Below, piece by piece: positions 1-16,100 of a stretch of 64,000 nucleotides of DNA. Below the pieces are notes generated by a model. The model was given only the letters and a program-made list of their open reading frames with translations, searched no databases and had not been told where the DNA came from. The translations under genes were made by a program, and so were the position numbers. Source of the DNA: Onchidella celtica (taxonomy: Eukaryota; Mollusca; Gastropoda; Systellommatophora; Onchidiidae); the NCBI GenBank assembly GCA_963931925.1, contig OZ007569.1, positions 19,574,482 to 19,638,481 of the forward strand. The letters are read 5' to 3'. The number at the start of each line of letters is the position of its first letter. Position 1 is the first letter of the stretch.

Positions 1-480
1 TTATTATGCTGTCAATGGCAGCATGCTGTTGTTTCTTAATACAATAAGTTATTATGCTGTCAATGGCAGCATGATGTTGTTTCTTAATACAATAAGTTAT
101 TATGCTGTCAATGGCAGCATGATGTTGTTTCGTAATACAATAAGTTATTATGCTGTCAATGGCAGCATGATGTTGTTTCGTAATACAATAAGTTATTATG
201 CTGTCAATGGCAGCATGATGTTGTTTCGTAATACAATAAGTTATTATGCTGTCAATGGCAGCATGATGTTGTTTCTTAATACAATAAGTTATTATGCTGT
301 CAATGGCAGCATGATGTTGTTTCGTAATACAATAAGTTATTATGCTGTCAATGGCAGCATGATGTTGTTTCGTAATGCAATAAGTTATTATGCTGTCAAT
401 GGCAGCATGATGTTGTTTCTTAATACAATAAGTTATTATGCTGTCAATGGCATTTTATGCTGTCGATGGCAGCATGATGT
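1..480. repeat. 48-bp minisatellite, at least 9 copies
   Basis: A 48-base unit starting ttattatgctgtcaatggca is repeated with few substitutions (starts near 1, 49, 97, 145, 193, 241, 289, 337, 385), followed by a degenerate partial copy to about 480. The array is cut by the window edge. Because 48 is a multiple of three, the + strand has a long open frame encoding a 16-residue repeat; I regard that as a by-product of the period, not a gene. Confidence 0.95.
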
Positions 481-939
481 TGCTTCTGTACCCCCTCTCC
501 GCCCCCATCGCTTTCTCACGCCCACCCCCCCTCTCTCTCTTCTTCCTCTCCGTTCTCCTTCCCCTCTTTTCCCTCTCACTGAGCCCTTGTCTCTTTCTTT
601 CTGTGTCCGTCTTTCCGCTTGTGTGTCTTGAATAAATTTATTGTTAGGCATATTTTGCTGTTATTGTTGTTCTTGTTGTTGTTGATTTTAGGATTGAGAG
701 AAGGATGGTGTAAACTCTTTGTCTATGAATCGACCCACATCACGCCCGTGGGAGTAAACTGGTATTACATTTTTTTTTTTTACCAAGCTGCCCGGGCAAA
801 ATTGAAATTAATAGATTAAAATTTATCCATATCATCCCCCCACCAGCAACAACAAAAAATTATTATTCATTATTAAATATATATTATTATTAATAAATAT
901 TCAAATATTATTTGTATTGTGAGTTGTGAGTTGTGAACT

Positions 940-1140
940 GTGTGAGTTGTGTACTGCGCCTAACAGGTTGCGTCACAATTTGCTCTGAGATAGAGAGAGA
1001 GAGTGAGCGAGACAGGGAGCGAGAAAGAAGCAGTGTACGGCGCTCCATTCTGCTCTGTGGTTGACAGGTTTCTTCTGTAAAGCGCATAGAGCATTTTAAA
1101 AATGGATATGCGCTATATAAAATAATAATAATAATACATA
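940..1140 (+). repeat. SINE-like 3' tail
   Basis: The segment ending gtaaagcgcatagagc ... gcgctatataaaataataat has the conserved tail shape of invertebrate SINEs, ending in an A/T-rich microsatellite. A related tail occurs at 17656-17735. No A-box/B-box head is recognised here, so this is probably a 5'-truncated copy. Confidence 0.35.
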
Positions 1141-2212
1141 CATACAGGTCTGTTACTCTGTAGAGTAGTAAGAGATTCGCATAAAAAATATTACAGTTAT
1201 ATCCTCTTTTGTCTGTTTCCTAAAGGATCAAGTTTTATCTGTAAATCCATTTCCTTCTAGCCCACACATAACCGTCCACATAGCGTTTGTATAAGTTGAT
1301 GCTCGATTTATCTGAACAAATCAAAGAGTTACAGAAACCAGATTGTTGAGTTTATTGGAAGATCCTGTTACTTTTCAGGTTGTGACATACATGGAATGGA
1401 GCGGGAAGTAAGTATTTTTTAATATTTATTTAATAATTTTTATTTATTTTATTTTATGTTGCTTTTATTTTTATTATTTTCTTTCGTTGTGTTTCTGTGG
1501 ATTTTCTTTGATTTATCTCCAGGTGCAAACTTCGTGCCTCTTAAACCTTTGTATCCAACAGTTGAGGGACACACCTACTGTAGATATCCCGAAAAATAAC
1601 AATAATAATGAAAATTTCCTGGTAAGTTAACAGGAGGGAAAGACATTATAGATTGGGTTGGGGAGGGGAAGCGAGGGGAAGAGATAGATGATTGATTTGT
1701 TTTCATTTGATGACAAGAACCACATTCCTAGCACACCGGGCATCCCCATAAATGCTCCTCTTCCTGCTCCAAAGATCCATTCGCGGGTTTTCCTACTTAT
1801 GGTCCCAATGGCCAGCTGATTCCACATTTGTCGGGCTCTGAATTCAAATTCAGAGATGGGTGGAAAGATGAGAAAGGTGCGGTGGCTGATGTCAAAGGAA
1901 AGCAGCAAAGATACAAACCAGCAAACAAACATTGAATTACAAATCGACCAGAGACAACAAGCACAAAAAGTAAAACAAAATGGTGGAACGGAGAAACACT
2001 AACGGAACTATCTGTATCCCTCCTTTGGGGTCCCGTACCTATAATTATCATATTTCTTTTTCCACATCGAAAGAATCACAGGAGACACTTTTGAATTACA
2101 TTATTTTATTATTCCACTATGCAAAATTTGCACATATCATTAAATTAGGAGCTCTTTCACCGAGTCTATTATAAGATTACTGAGCCAGAAGCTGTGAATG
2201 TCCATATCACAA

Positions 2213-5858
<3,646 letters not shown>

Positions 5859-6619
5859 CTACAGCAAGAAAAATGAGTAAGTGAGGTTACAAACATTGTC
5901 AATCTCATCACTGAAAATAAAAACGGTGCAAGATTACAGTGTGTAATGCAGAAGATCTCACTTCACTGCAAATGAATCCAAGGGCAGTGAGCCTAGGCGC
6001 TTACTAATCGATATTGATCGGCCCACAATTTTGATGGTGAAGTCATAACATTTAATTTCAGTTAAATATCGCGCATCAGTCAGCTTGTAATATCTCACTG
6101 AAATCAAAAGTCGTGACGTGTTCAATGCGTGAGATATGTTAATGTTTAACGATTATATTTAATGTTCCGCTGATTGTCCCATTTCATGGGTGTGGAACAA
6201 GTACAAGAACAAGAACAAGAACAACAACAACAATAATAATAACAACAACAACAAATTGCTTATCGTATTTCTTATAGTTAGTATACTCGGAAAATGGATA
6301 GCTAAATTGCTTTTAACACACTAAAGAAACCAACCAATAATTAAATCACGGTAAAATTTCTTGATTTTTTGAGAGCATGATACAGACGAATAGAAAAGAT
6401 ACTCAGAATTCTGAACTGAACATTACTACTCGATAGCTCATCAGCGATTACGATAATTATGGCCATTATCAAATAATTAATGGCTGCCCCAGTTCCGAGT
6501 GAGGTTTAATTAGAAATGAGAAAAAAAAAAAAAACAACGGAAAATTCCTTGTTATTATTGTATACAACATTTTTACAATCATTTGGACACCACGCTTGGT
6601 ATGAAAATCATCGTGTTAA

Positions 6620-6948
6620 CTCTTTGAGCCCGAAGTAATATTATGCATTCTGCATAGATTCAGAAGACACTAGGTTAACTGAGACATTTTTCATGTGAAT
6701 ACTGTCTCATTTTCACGTCATGGGCTCATTGGTAATGCCCAGCTGCATTAGCCGATTTTGATCTGTCAACTAGAGTTGGATGGTAACTTAACAACATTGA
6801 GTTTCAATGAGATCAGACTAGTTGGCTGGTGCGTGAGGTCTCCGTCGTGACGTCATCATTCAAGTACTTGGCCGATCAAAATCCGCTAGAGGGCACAAGG
6901 CCTAAGAGTGGGTTCTGCAAGATAATCTCATGTCACGGCTATAAAGGG
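6620..6948. mobile_element. piggyBac-like MITE with TTAA target duplication
   Basis: The element is bracketed by TTAA at 6616-6619 and 6949-6952. Its ends CTCTTTGAGCCC and, inverted, CCCTTTATAGCC form a short imperfect terminal inverted repeat. There is no coding capacity. The end sequence resembles that of the element at 14658-15250. Assignment to piggyBac rests only on the TTAA sites. Confidence 0.5.
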
Positions 6949-7476
6949 TTAAAACAGGTTTCACTTGATTCACAGCGCGATATGGTTACCTTGCGATGAA
7001 ATGTACTTAGGAAAACATGTATGCAGTATGGTATTTAACTCTGGTAGACACTTTTCTATTGTTTGTAAGGTCCACGCGTGAGCTGAACTTTTCAAACCAT
7101 TGCGAACTTTACCTTACATAGTCAGCATTTTATAATTGAATTTCGACCATGTCCCCATGGTGGTACCCCTATTCTGTGCAACTTCACTACAGTCTATGTA
7201 TCACTGTCATTTTTTTTCAAGAAACATTCAATTTACTTAACAAGAAAACTATGGCTCCAACATTGTGGTTTTTCGTCCCGACAGTTAACATTTTCTTTCA
7301 ATTTCAAGTCAGAATTGTGTTCTACAAGGCCAGTGCAGAGTTTAGTTTACACATCGGCATAAAAGAACAATCAGTGTTTGCACCAAACTCGCCACACTGG
7401 TCAGTGTGACTACAACCAATTACTTATTCTTTCTTCATCATTAGCGTCATCACAAACACAAAAGCGATTTCACCCC

Positions 7477-7719
7477 ATGGCGACCTTGGTTCTTATTTGT
7501 TTTATCTCCTTTTTCTGAAGAAAACAATGGAGCTCTTTTAGTTTGTAGAAGAGGTATAACAAATGCGCACTTTGACACGTAACACTTATCAAGCTGTTTC
7601 ACAGTTCGGATTTATTTTAACTCCTCATCATAATACTAAAGCCGCAAATGTTTAATGTGGAATTTCTCAGTTGTGCAAAACGTGGATTTGGTACAACCAA
7701 GAACTAAGGTCGCGCCATG
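7477..7719. mobile_element. Foldback MITE, copy 1 of a four-copy family
   Basis: The copy starts catggcgaccttggttctta and ends accaagaactaaggtcgcgc, so the ends are inverted repeats of about 30 bases. Interior motifs such as caagctgtttcacagttcgg are shared with copies at 11180, 35669 and (inverted) 40345. No open frame. It lies just beyond the stop codon of ependymin-related gene B. Confidence 0.75.
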
Positions 7720-7966
7720 TTTTAATTGCCATGCGTCAGTCTCAGCACCCTCAAACAATAAACTGAAGTAACCAAGAGCAAAGTAGTGTAAGATCTATTT
7801 TATTTATTATTAAAATAATAAATAGACTAAAGTTAGGATCAGACCTTGTAATAGGCAGACACGTTAAAGTCTTATAGTCTATAGACTATTAAAGTACAAA
7901 GACGTTTTAAACGATTTATCATATTAAAGGAATAGTTTAAATGGCGAAAAAGAAATGCATAAATGT

Positions 7967-9896
7967 TTAAGTGGGCACTTTGCATTCGGGCGGTGGGAGG
8001 AACAATTCAGGATCTGAGATACCATTCATGAGATCGTAGAAGCTGTGGAGAAATATAAAAGAATTTGCAACAATGTAACATTTATTTTGTTTAACAAATT
8101 CTGTTTTGGTTTCTGATGAATTTGCACTCAATATACTTAGATATAATTTTAAATTTCAGTAATGTCCGTGATCTGTAGAAAATGCTATTGAAAATAAATA
8201 AATAATTTTTTTAAAAATCAGAATCGGACAATTCTTTGTAATTATATATTAAGACTTGGCATAAAGTCCCCATCTTCAGAATTTAAACTCGCAGTGAACG
8301 TCAATTCTGTGAAACATCAGAAAGTTTGAAAAAGGTGACACAGGTGTTGGTAAAGCAGTAAATAATTTACTGCCTATGGTCAAGATTCTAAGCACGTTAA
8401 AAATAACAGAGAGAATGTATTTACAGAGAGGTCTCACTTCCGCCAACTCGCGAAACTAGGACGCTGCGGTAGCAGGAGTTGGACGGGACCGTCTTCACCA
8501 AAGACAGTGTGCGCACCTATTAAATGGTTTGTTCATATTTTGGACCTGATTGAAACTATTTTTTGAGCCGTTTGTAAGCTCTTACTCCCGGTGGAACTAT
8601 ACAAACGGGTATTGTTTACCGCCGTGACCTACTAACAGTGGTTTCGAGGAGCCTCCCGTGTCTTGCAGTCCAAATCGTGATTTCTCTCTATGTATACATA
8701 CTCTCTAATAATAACCATGACGCACTGTAATATCGTTCTCTCCCCAATGATTCATTTCTTGACCCCAGAGTACCGCCCTGTGTGCGCTACAGTCTAAAAC
8801 TGTCAAGTTTTGATTATTCGCTATGACGTGTTCAATATGTAATGAAACTGTCGCTGCGATGCGTTCAATATGTAATGAAACTCGCTGTGATGCGTTCAAT
8901 ATGTTATGAAACTGTCGCTAGATTGCGTTCAACATGTAATGAAACTGTCGCTGAGGTGCGTTCAATATGTAATGAAACTGTCGCTGTGACGCGTTCAATA
9001 TGTAACGAAACTGTCTTGAAAAAGTAGCCAGTGTCATAATTTAACATAACCACCTCTGAAGATAAAACTGAAGGCCATATTTTCCAATACCACGATCAGC
9101 GTGGACGGGTTTTAGAATTACAAAGCATACACGTTTGTCTAATTAACTGCTCATTGAAACATTGCAGTCAGGGCCGTAAGCATACTCACGTTGTCAGTAC
9201 CGTGTCGTTCTGGTCACGCCATGCCTGCTCAACAGGGAAACAATCAGGGTAGGTGACTGTGATGAAAAATCCGACTGAAAATAGAACGGGCGGATTGTTA
9301 GTTACTTTGAATCATAGAACATTCTCTGGGAGGATTGTTAGTTTCATTGAATTATAGAACATTCTCTGGGCGGATTGTAAGTTTCTTTGAATCATAGAAC
9401 AGTCTGTGGTCAGATGGTTAATTTCTTTGAATCATAGAACAGTCTGTGGGCGGATTGTTAATTTCTTTGAATTATAGAACAGTCTGCGGACAGGTGGTTA
9501 ATTTCTTTGAATTATAGAACCGTCTCTGGGCCGATTGTTAGGTACTTTAAATTACAGAAGAGTCTCGACGTTTGCAACGTGAGTTTTGAAAATCAAATGC
9601 ACTGCTTCAGTTCTTTTTGTATGCGATCTACAAATGGCACATTTTAATGACTTTATGACTCCAGAGACGCAGCTGCCAGAGATGGAAAGCGGTAATCAGC
9701 TTCCATTATAGCGACATCAACGGGCTTCAGCTGCCCTGACTGTTCACGTCTCAGCAGAGCACGACAGAGTGTGCAGAGACACCCCTTTACACACAGAACT
9801 TTGCACGGACCAAGACATCTTTGGCATCGAGAGACACCATAATGTATTACATACTTCCAGATAGACAGACAGACAGGTAAATAGATAGATAGATAA

Positions 9897-9982
<86 letters not shown>

Positions 9983-10057
9983 TAGATAGAGAGATAGAGA
10001 GATAGAGAGATAGAGAGATAGATAGATAGAGAAAGAGAGAGAAAGAGAGAGATAGAG

Positions 10058-10139
<82 letters not shown>

Positions 10140-13100
10140 GTTTGTATGTCCCTATATTGTGAACCGTTGTCCTAATGTGAACAGCGAGGGCAGCCTATGA
10201 TATATAATTATATGGTTACTTCCGTGTACCATCCATTGCGATATGGCAGTCTGCAATATTAACATTACTTTTAAACATGGTCATGAAATATTGAAGTAAG
10301 AATACGAAAGGCGTGCCTCCAACGGTTTGGACGTAAGTATGAGAAACTGTTGAAGAAACCAATAGTCCTGGTTCTTTTAGCAACTGTTGTCTTTAGAATA
10401 GCTGTTCACGTATAGACATAACACACGTCATATTTCTATATAATTCACAAATTCTGCGCCTTTGAACACAGAATACTATTTTTACTAGGCCACCTACCGT
10501 GCTTAACCAAATTTTGCATGTGGACTTCAAATATTGCGGAAAGGGGGAGGGGGGGGGGATGACGGGGTGCACCCAAGTTTGAATTTTTTAATTGGTTTTG
10601 TTTTTCAGTTTTTTTCTTTGAGTTTCCTTTGTGTCGCTGACTTTGTTTTCTTTGTTTTCATGTGCACATGACCCGCGATGTGAACACTTCCTACCTTATG
10701 TATATCACCTATGTTGGCTGAATTAAACTACTCTACGTGCTTGCGGCTGAATTTAGGACACAGGAATACCTTGCTGCTTGTTATTTGGGAGTTATTTCGG
10801 TTTGCGGAAGCAGTCGTAGAGAGGGTAGAAAGTGACCGACGGAACAGTGGTTTGAGGGTGGGGGGAGGGGGGGTTCCGGCTTTTAAGCTCGTATTAAACT
10901 CACCTCCCTCAATAGTGCCCCCAAAGGAAGCAACAGTGACAGATTCCCCTGGAAGACCAGCAGCACCAATGACGCCTTCGCCAACAAATTTGCCATCAGG
11001 GGGAACTCCAATTGGTCTAAATGGACGTCTTGGCTGGCCCACTGTGCAGTTACGTGTTTTACGATCAACACGGTACTCTAAGTTCTGACAGAAATGGAAA
11101 ACATCAAATTTTATTTAAGAAATCATAACTACGTTTGAAACAAAAACAAAATGGCAAGAAATGTAAATGAAGGCAGTTCGACATGACGCGACATCAGTTG
11201 TTCGTTATGTCTCCATTTTCCTAAAAACTGGAGGTCTTTTGGTATGTAGAAGAGGTTTAGGCATAGCAGACGCACATTTTGACACTTATTTAAAATGCCT
11301 TGTGGCACTTCTCAAGCTGTTTCACAAGACTAAAGCCGCAGACAATTAACGACGAATTTCTCATTTGCGCAAAAAGTGGACTTGGAACAAAGGAGAACGA
11401 AGGTCACGATGTCTAACCGTGAACAATGGAGTTGTCCTTATGTGATCAACAACAACTGACTGTTACATAAAAACAAAGATTGTTTCCTCGTGAAAACCAC
11501 TATGATTCGGCAGTCATTGAAATAACTTTACTTTTAACAGATAACCATAAAATATTGCAGTAAAAAGATGAAAGGTATAGTTTTAATGCGCAGTACAATG
11601 AAATTAATTTGAGCAAGTGTTGAAGAAACGTTTCTTTTTGTTCTAATTCTTTCTAAAATGGTTGATGATAATGTACCACTGAATCAGCATCACAGGTGTC
11701 TTAACGACTGGGCACACTAGGCAGTTGCCCCCCCCCCCCCGCCCGCATGCAAATTTACATTGGTTTTAAAACGGGGGCCGCATACCTATTGCTTTGCTCA
11801 GGGACCCATAATGATGTTAAGACGGCCTTGGGCAACATTGTGAAGATATTTCACGTACCTGGTCATGCAGCCTCAGAATGTCATAGCTGAATTTTGATTG
11901 GTTGAAGCTGATGTCCTCAAATTCTCTGATTCGTCTCTGGGTCTCATCGTGCGTAGCCAAAAAATCCTCGGACGATTGCTCTACGCTCTCTGTCATACTA
12001 ACGATGGACGGTAGAAAATAAAAAACGTATTGTAGAACAATGCCTTGGAGTAAGTTACGCTATTCCCGGTGAAACCACTACGGCAAGTATATCGCTAAAG
12101 CTGTGTTTTCATGTGTACAGAAACGGAAACGGCGATGGAAACATCAAAAATCCATCAAGAAGTGAAAAGAAGGAGTGTTTCCATGCGTACAGGTACGCCC
12201 TTTCTGTACACATGAAAATTGACGTTTCCGTTTTCACACAGATGAAATTCCAACTTAGTTCGTTCACGGACACATACAAACAGCCCATTCATCAGAAATA
12301 TAAGCCATGTTTCTATGTGCTCGGGCACAGCAAAAAATCCATCAAGTAGTAAAAACAAAGAGTGTTTCCATGTGTACAGAAACGGCATTTCCCTACACAT
12401 GAAATCATTCTTTTTATTTCATACCTGAAGGGTTTTTTGACGTCCCTTGTTTCTGCACACATTGAAACTTAGCTTAATTCGTTAACGGACACATAGAAAC
12501 AGCCCATTCTTCAGAAATACATGTAACTGGATTATTTTCGCGAGGCATTTTTCTTTTTAAAAGGAGAAATTTCGTTTTGAAATCCTTGGGTCGGAGATAA
12601 AACCAGAAACAGCGATCGCACAGAGAAGCAAACGACAACTGAGTATTCCCTCGCATTTCTGTCTAAGATTTTTGAAAAAGGGCCAATACATAGTTAAACT
12701 TGTTATGCCAAGCCCACATGCCAGCCAATGAAAACGACCGTTATAAGAGCCAGCAACCAATGGGATTCCACGAAAGGTGGAAGTAGACGCCATTTTTTTC
12801 CCCTCACAAACTATCACAACACATCACAGAGTAATACTACTGCCTTACAGTTAAAGTTACTTAAAGTCGCGATTTTGACGCAAACAGAGGACATAATGGT
12901 CCTCAGATGTGCCTGGGGTCAGTGTAACACTGACGTCAGGTATCCTGACAGGGAGCCTGGGGTAAAACTTCATAGATTTCCCGGGCCGAAACGGGAAAGG
13001 CTGCGATGCCTGCGCTGGGTCAAAGCCTGCTGTCGGCCTCACGAACAGTTAAACATCAGCAAGATTGACACAAACAAGGCCGTGTGTTCTAAGGTAAGCA

Positions 13101-16100
13101 AAATCCCTTTGCATTTCTCTCATTTACCATTGAAATATATCTGTAGGCCTAGTGCCATGACACTGAGTGACTGGCACTGCCTGTAGTCCAGCTGTGGCCA
13201 TTATCTGATATGATGTGTGTGTGTAGCCTATGCACTGTTTCACTGTATTATGTGTAAACTTCGACAGGAGATCTAGACTAGGCTAAAAGTACTAGACTAG
13301 CCTTGATCTGATCTAGAGTTTAGATCTAGTCTAGGTGCTAGACTACCAGAGTCTATACCAGGTTTTCGAATACTGTTATCTGTTTCAGTGTTATTCTAGA
13401 CTAGTTTAGTCGAGTTTTGACTGCGTGTACCGGACTCAATCTAATCGGATGACATTCATGGGCCTGGACTATCTGTCTATCTCGCACTTTACCGACATTG
13501 TTAATGAGCCTGTTACAGTGTCTATGACTGTAATCTTTCGACTACTTGTACTGATATGTAATAAATGCTTTTGTTTGAGTTTGAATCATGGCATAAACAA
13601 TTCTGCCGATGCACCCTTAGTATAAATAACTACAGTTACTTTTAGTTTCCAAGAAAAATTCAAACTGCATATCAACAGTCCGGACCAGGGCAAAAATAAC
13701 TTATGATGTGACCACCAAGATCGACTGATAAATTTAATTGGTAATTTTTTTTACATGATGTAAATCTATTATCCAGTGCCAGCGATACTGTGGGACAATT
13801 TTATGACTTCCTCTTCTTTCGTTCTCCCAGTACAGCATTTTGTTGGTGGAAATGGTCCAACAGAGGATTATCCTGACCCGCTGCCGGCAGACCCATACAA
13901 GTCTACCCAACCTCCCAAGCCAGTGAGGAAGGCGAGGAGAACTCTACACCCACCAGCCACCTCAAGTTTGGAATCGGGTGGTAAAGATAGGTAAAATATC
14001 TTATTGCTAGTAAATGTAGATCTATGATGGAGAAAACTCACAAATTTTCCCTCATGCTTTATAATGAACTGATTTCATAATATATATTAATGAAACTGTG
14101 GCTATTTTGCATTAAATATTTAATAAAATAATACCAGGCAGTATGTAGTCTAACTATTGTAACTGCAGCAAACATATCACCAGTATCACAAATAGAAGTG
14201 TGAAATGTTTCATAATTATTGGCAATAAACTTTTTCCATGAGAGTTGTTTTCCTCACTTTGTTGTACCAGTACTAGACAGCATTCATCAGTGATGACACA
14301 ATTATTTAATCACAAAACAAAAAAATAAGCCAGAAACATGAATTTTAGTTTTGGGCATATTTTATTTGTGACTTTTACATCTGCAAATGAAAATCAACCA
14401 ATGGCTGAGATAACATGGCAAAGTTAACCTATTTTGTTAATATTTCAGCTGTCAGCCCTTACAAGAGTTAGATCTACAACAAAGTACGTTTGAGAATACA
14501 GTTACCGAGGAAGAAAATGGATTCAGAAGCTGTACTACACAAACGGATGAGAAATGTAAGTTTACAGAGCTTTCAGACTGTGCTCACGAACCAAGACCCC
14601 AAGGGTGATACAATACCCACATTCACCCTTCCTATATATACCTGCATATTTTATTAACTCTTTATGCCCGGAGGGGTTTTTCAGTTTGACCGAGCCCTGC
14701 TTTTAGGGTCTCATTTTTCCAGTAGGGTCAAGTCGCAAAAACATGCATAACTTCATATTTCTAATAAAGCTATTGTAAAAATGGATATCAATTTCAGGGC
14801 TGAACTGCTTACAATAAAGGAGAAAATTACTTATAAAGGACATAATACAAAAAAATGATAATGACCAAAACTGGTCAATACATGTCAGACTTACCAAAGA
14901 ATCTCACAATTTCAAGATGTTATAATCCAATACACATGAAAAGTTTGTGCAGAAATGTCATGAAAAGGAGGGACAGCGCATTCTGGTAATGAGAACCTCT
15001 GTACAGGCTTACATCCACAGTCAACTAAGTTTACAGTCCACTATATAACTCCCATGTTTTTTTTTACTATAGAAAAAATCAGCTGGTCGCTAAAAAATGC
15101 TTTACAAGACACTCAAGTCACATGCCAAAGTGTAAATAGGAAGCTACAGGAAGTTTCAAATGCATTTTCGACCACGCTTGCCGCAAATACGATCAGTGTC
15201 GTAAAATAATAGAATGTCGCAAAGAAATAATGACTCTATTCTATGAAGAGTTAAGGCACACCAGCACAAGCACACATACAAAGGTCAAACGGTAACGAGA
15301 GACAAGATCATATACCGGTGACAGTAAGAGTAATGATGACACCCCCCAGAAGGAGATACAGGTCAAGCCAAATAGCCTATGCACTGAAAAGAAACTGAAA
15401 TTATGGAGAAGTTGCATTTTTCTGGTTTGATATATAGGCCAGGGCATAGTTCTTGTAAAATGTTGCAAGCCTTTTTAAAAGGTCTTGCATGAATGGAATG
15501 TCAGGAAAAATTCGTTCAACATGAGTATCCTTCTGGGTAAAAACAATAAAATCACAGAAGTTCTGTCCAGTTATCATTAGCTGACCTTGGACCTGAGCAT
15601 AGTACTCATGTGAAGTTTGCAGAGACTTACTCTGACTGTCCAAGTAAAAGTCAGTGACTTCTTTACAGGCTTCATCTATTGTTAGCATCCTGCATTTGTA
15701 GGGACATTTTATTTCAATAATTCCAGTCTGGCCATTGTCACACACAACGCCATCTGGACTTGCCCCAAGAAAACTAAAACTTGTACTAATTACCAGACCT
15801 ACATCATGAATATGTCGGTTAGGAAAAAGCCGCAAATATTCTTCTTTGGCATGCCTTTCGTGCCTTTTGCCATAATCCAAGGAGGCAGCCCCTGCAGCAC
15901 CACAATAATTTAAAACTTTCCGCAGAAAGCTGTCGCTCGGTGGACTTTTCCTTTTGAGTATCAACCCAAAATTTGATGCAGTAATGCGGCCCCTCCTTTC
16001 CATGAACCATGTCTCACAAGCAGATTGGTCTCTTGTATTTATTTCAATCTGCTCAGCAGAAATGCTACAATCAGTAAGTTCTTCAAATTCAGAAGGGAGG

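Noticed and set aside
23-631. 202-residue open frame over the minisatellite
   Set aside because: It is the 48-bp repeat read in frame. There is no domain, and the frame runs on into C/T-rich low-complexity sequence.
1627-1932. Further ependymin-related exon (contains ISEFEF)
   Set aside because: Only five residues match the ISEFED motif. The rest does not align and splice phases do not fit.
8823-9015. CRISPR-like array
   Set aside because: The units abut without unique spacers and lie in an intron of an animal gene.
10711-11088. 125-residue plus-strand open frame
   Set aside because: It is antisense to ependymin-related exon 4 (10904-11084), which has family motifs and splice sites on the minus strand.
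15073-15209. Normal coding exon of the transposase
   Set aside because: Joining it to exon 3 gives TAA at the junction, while exon 3 joins 16418 in frame and leads straight into the coiled coil. Kept only as a possible terminating exon in the findings.
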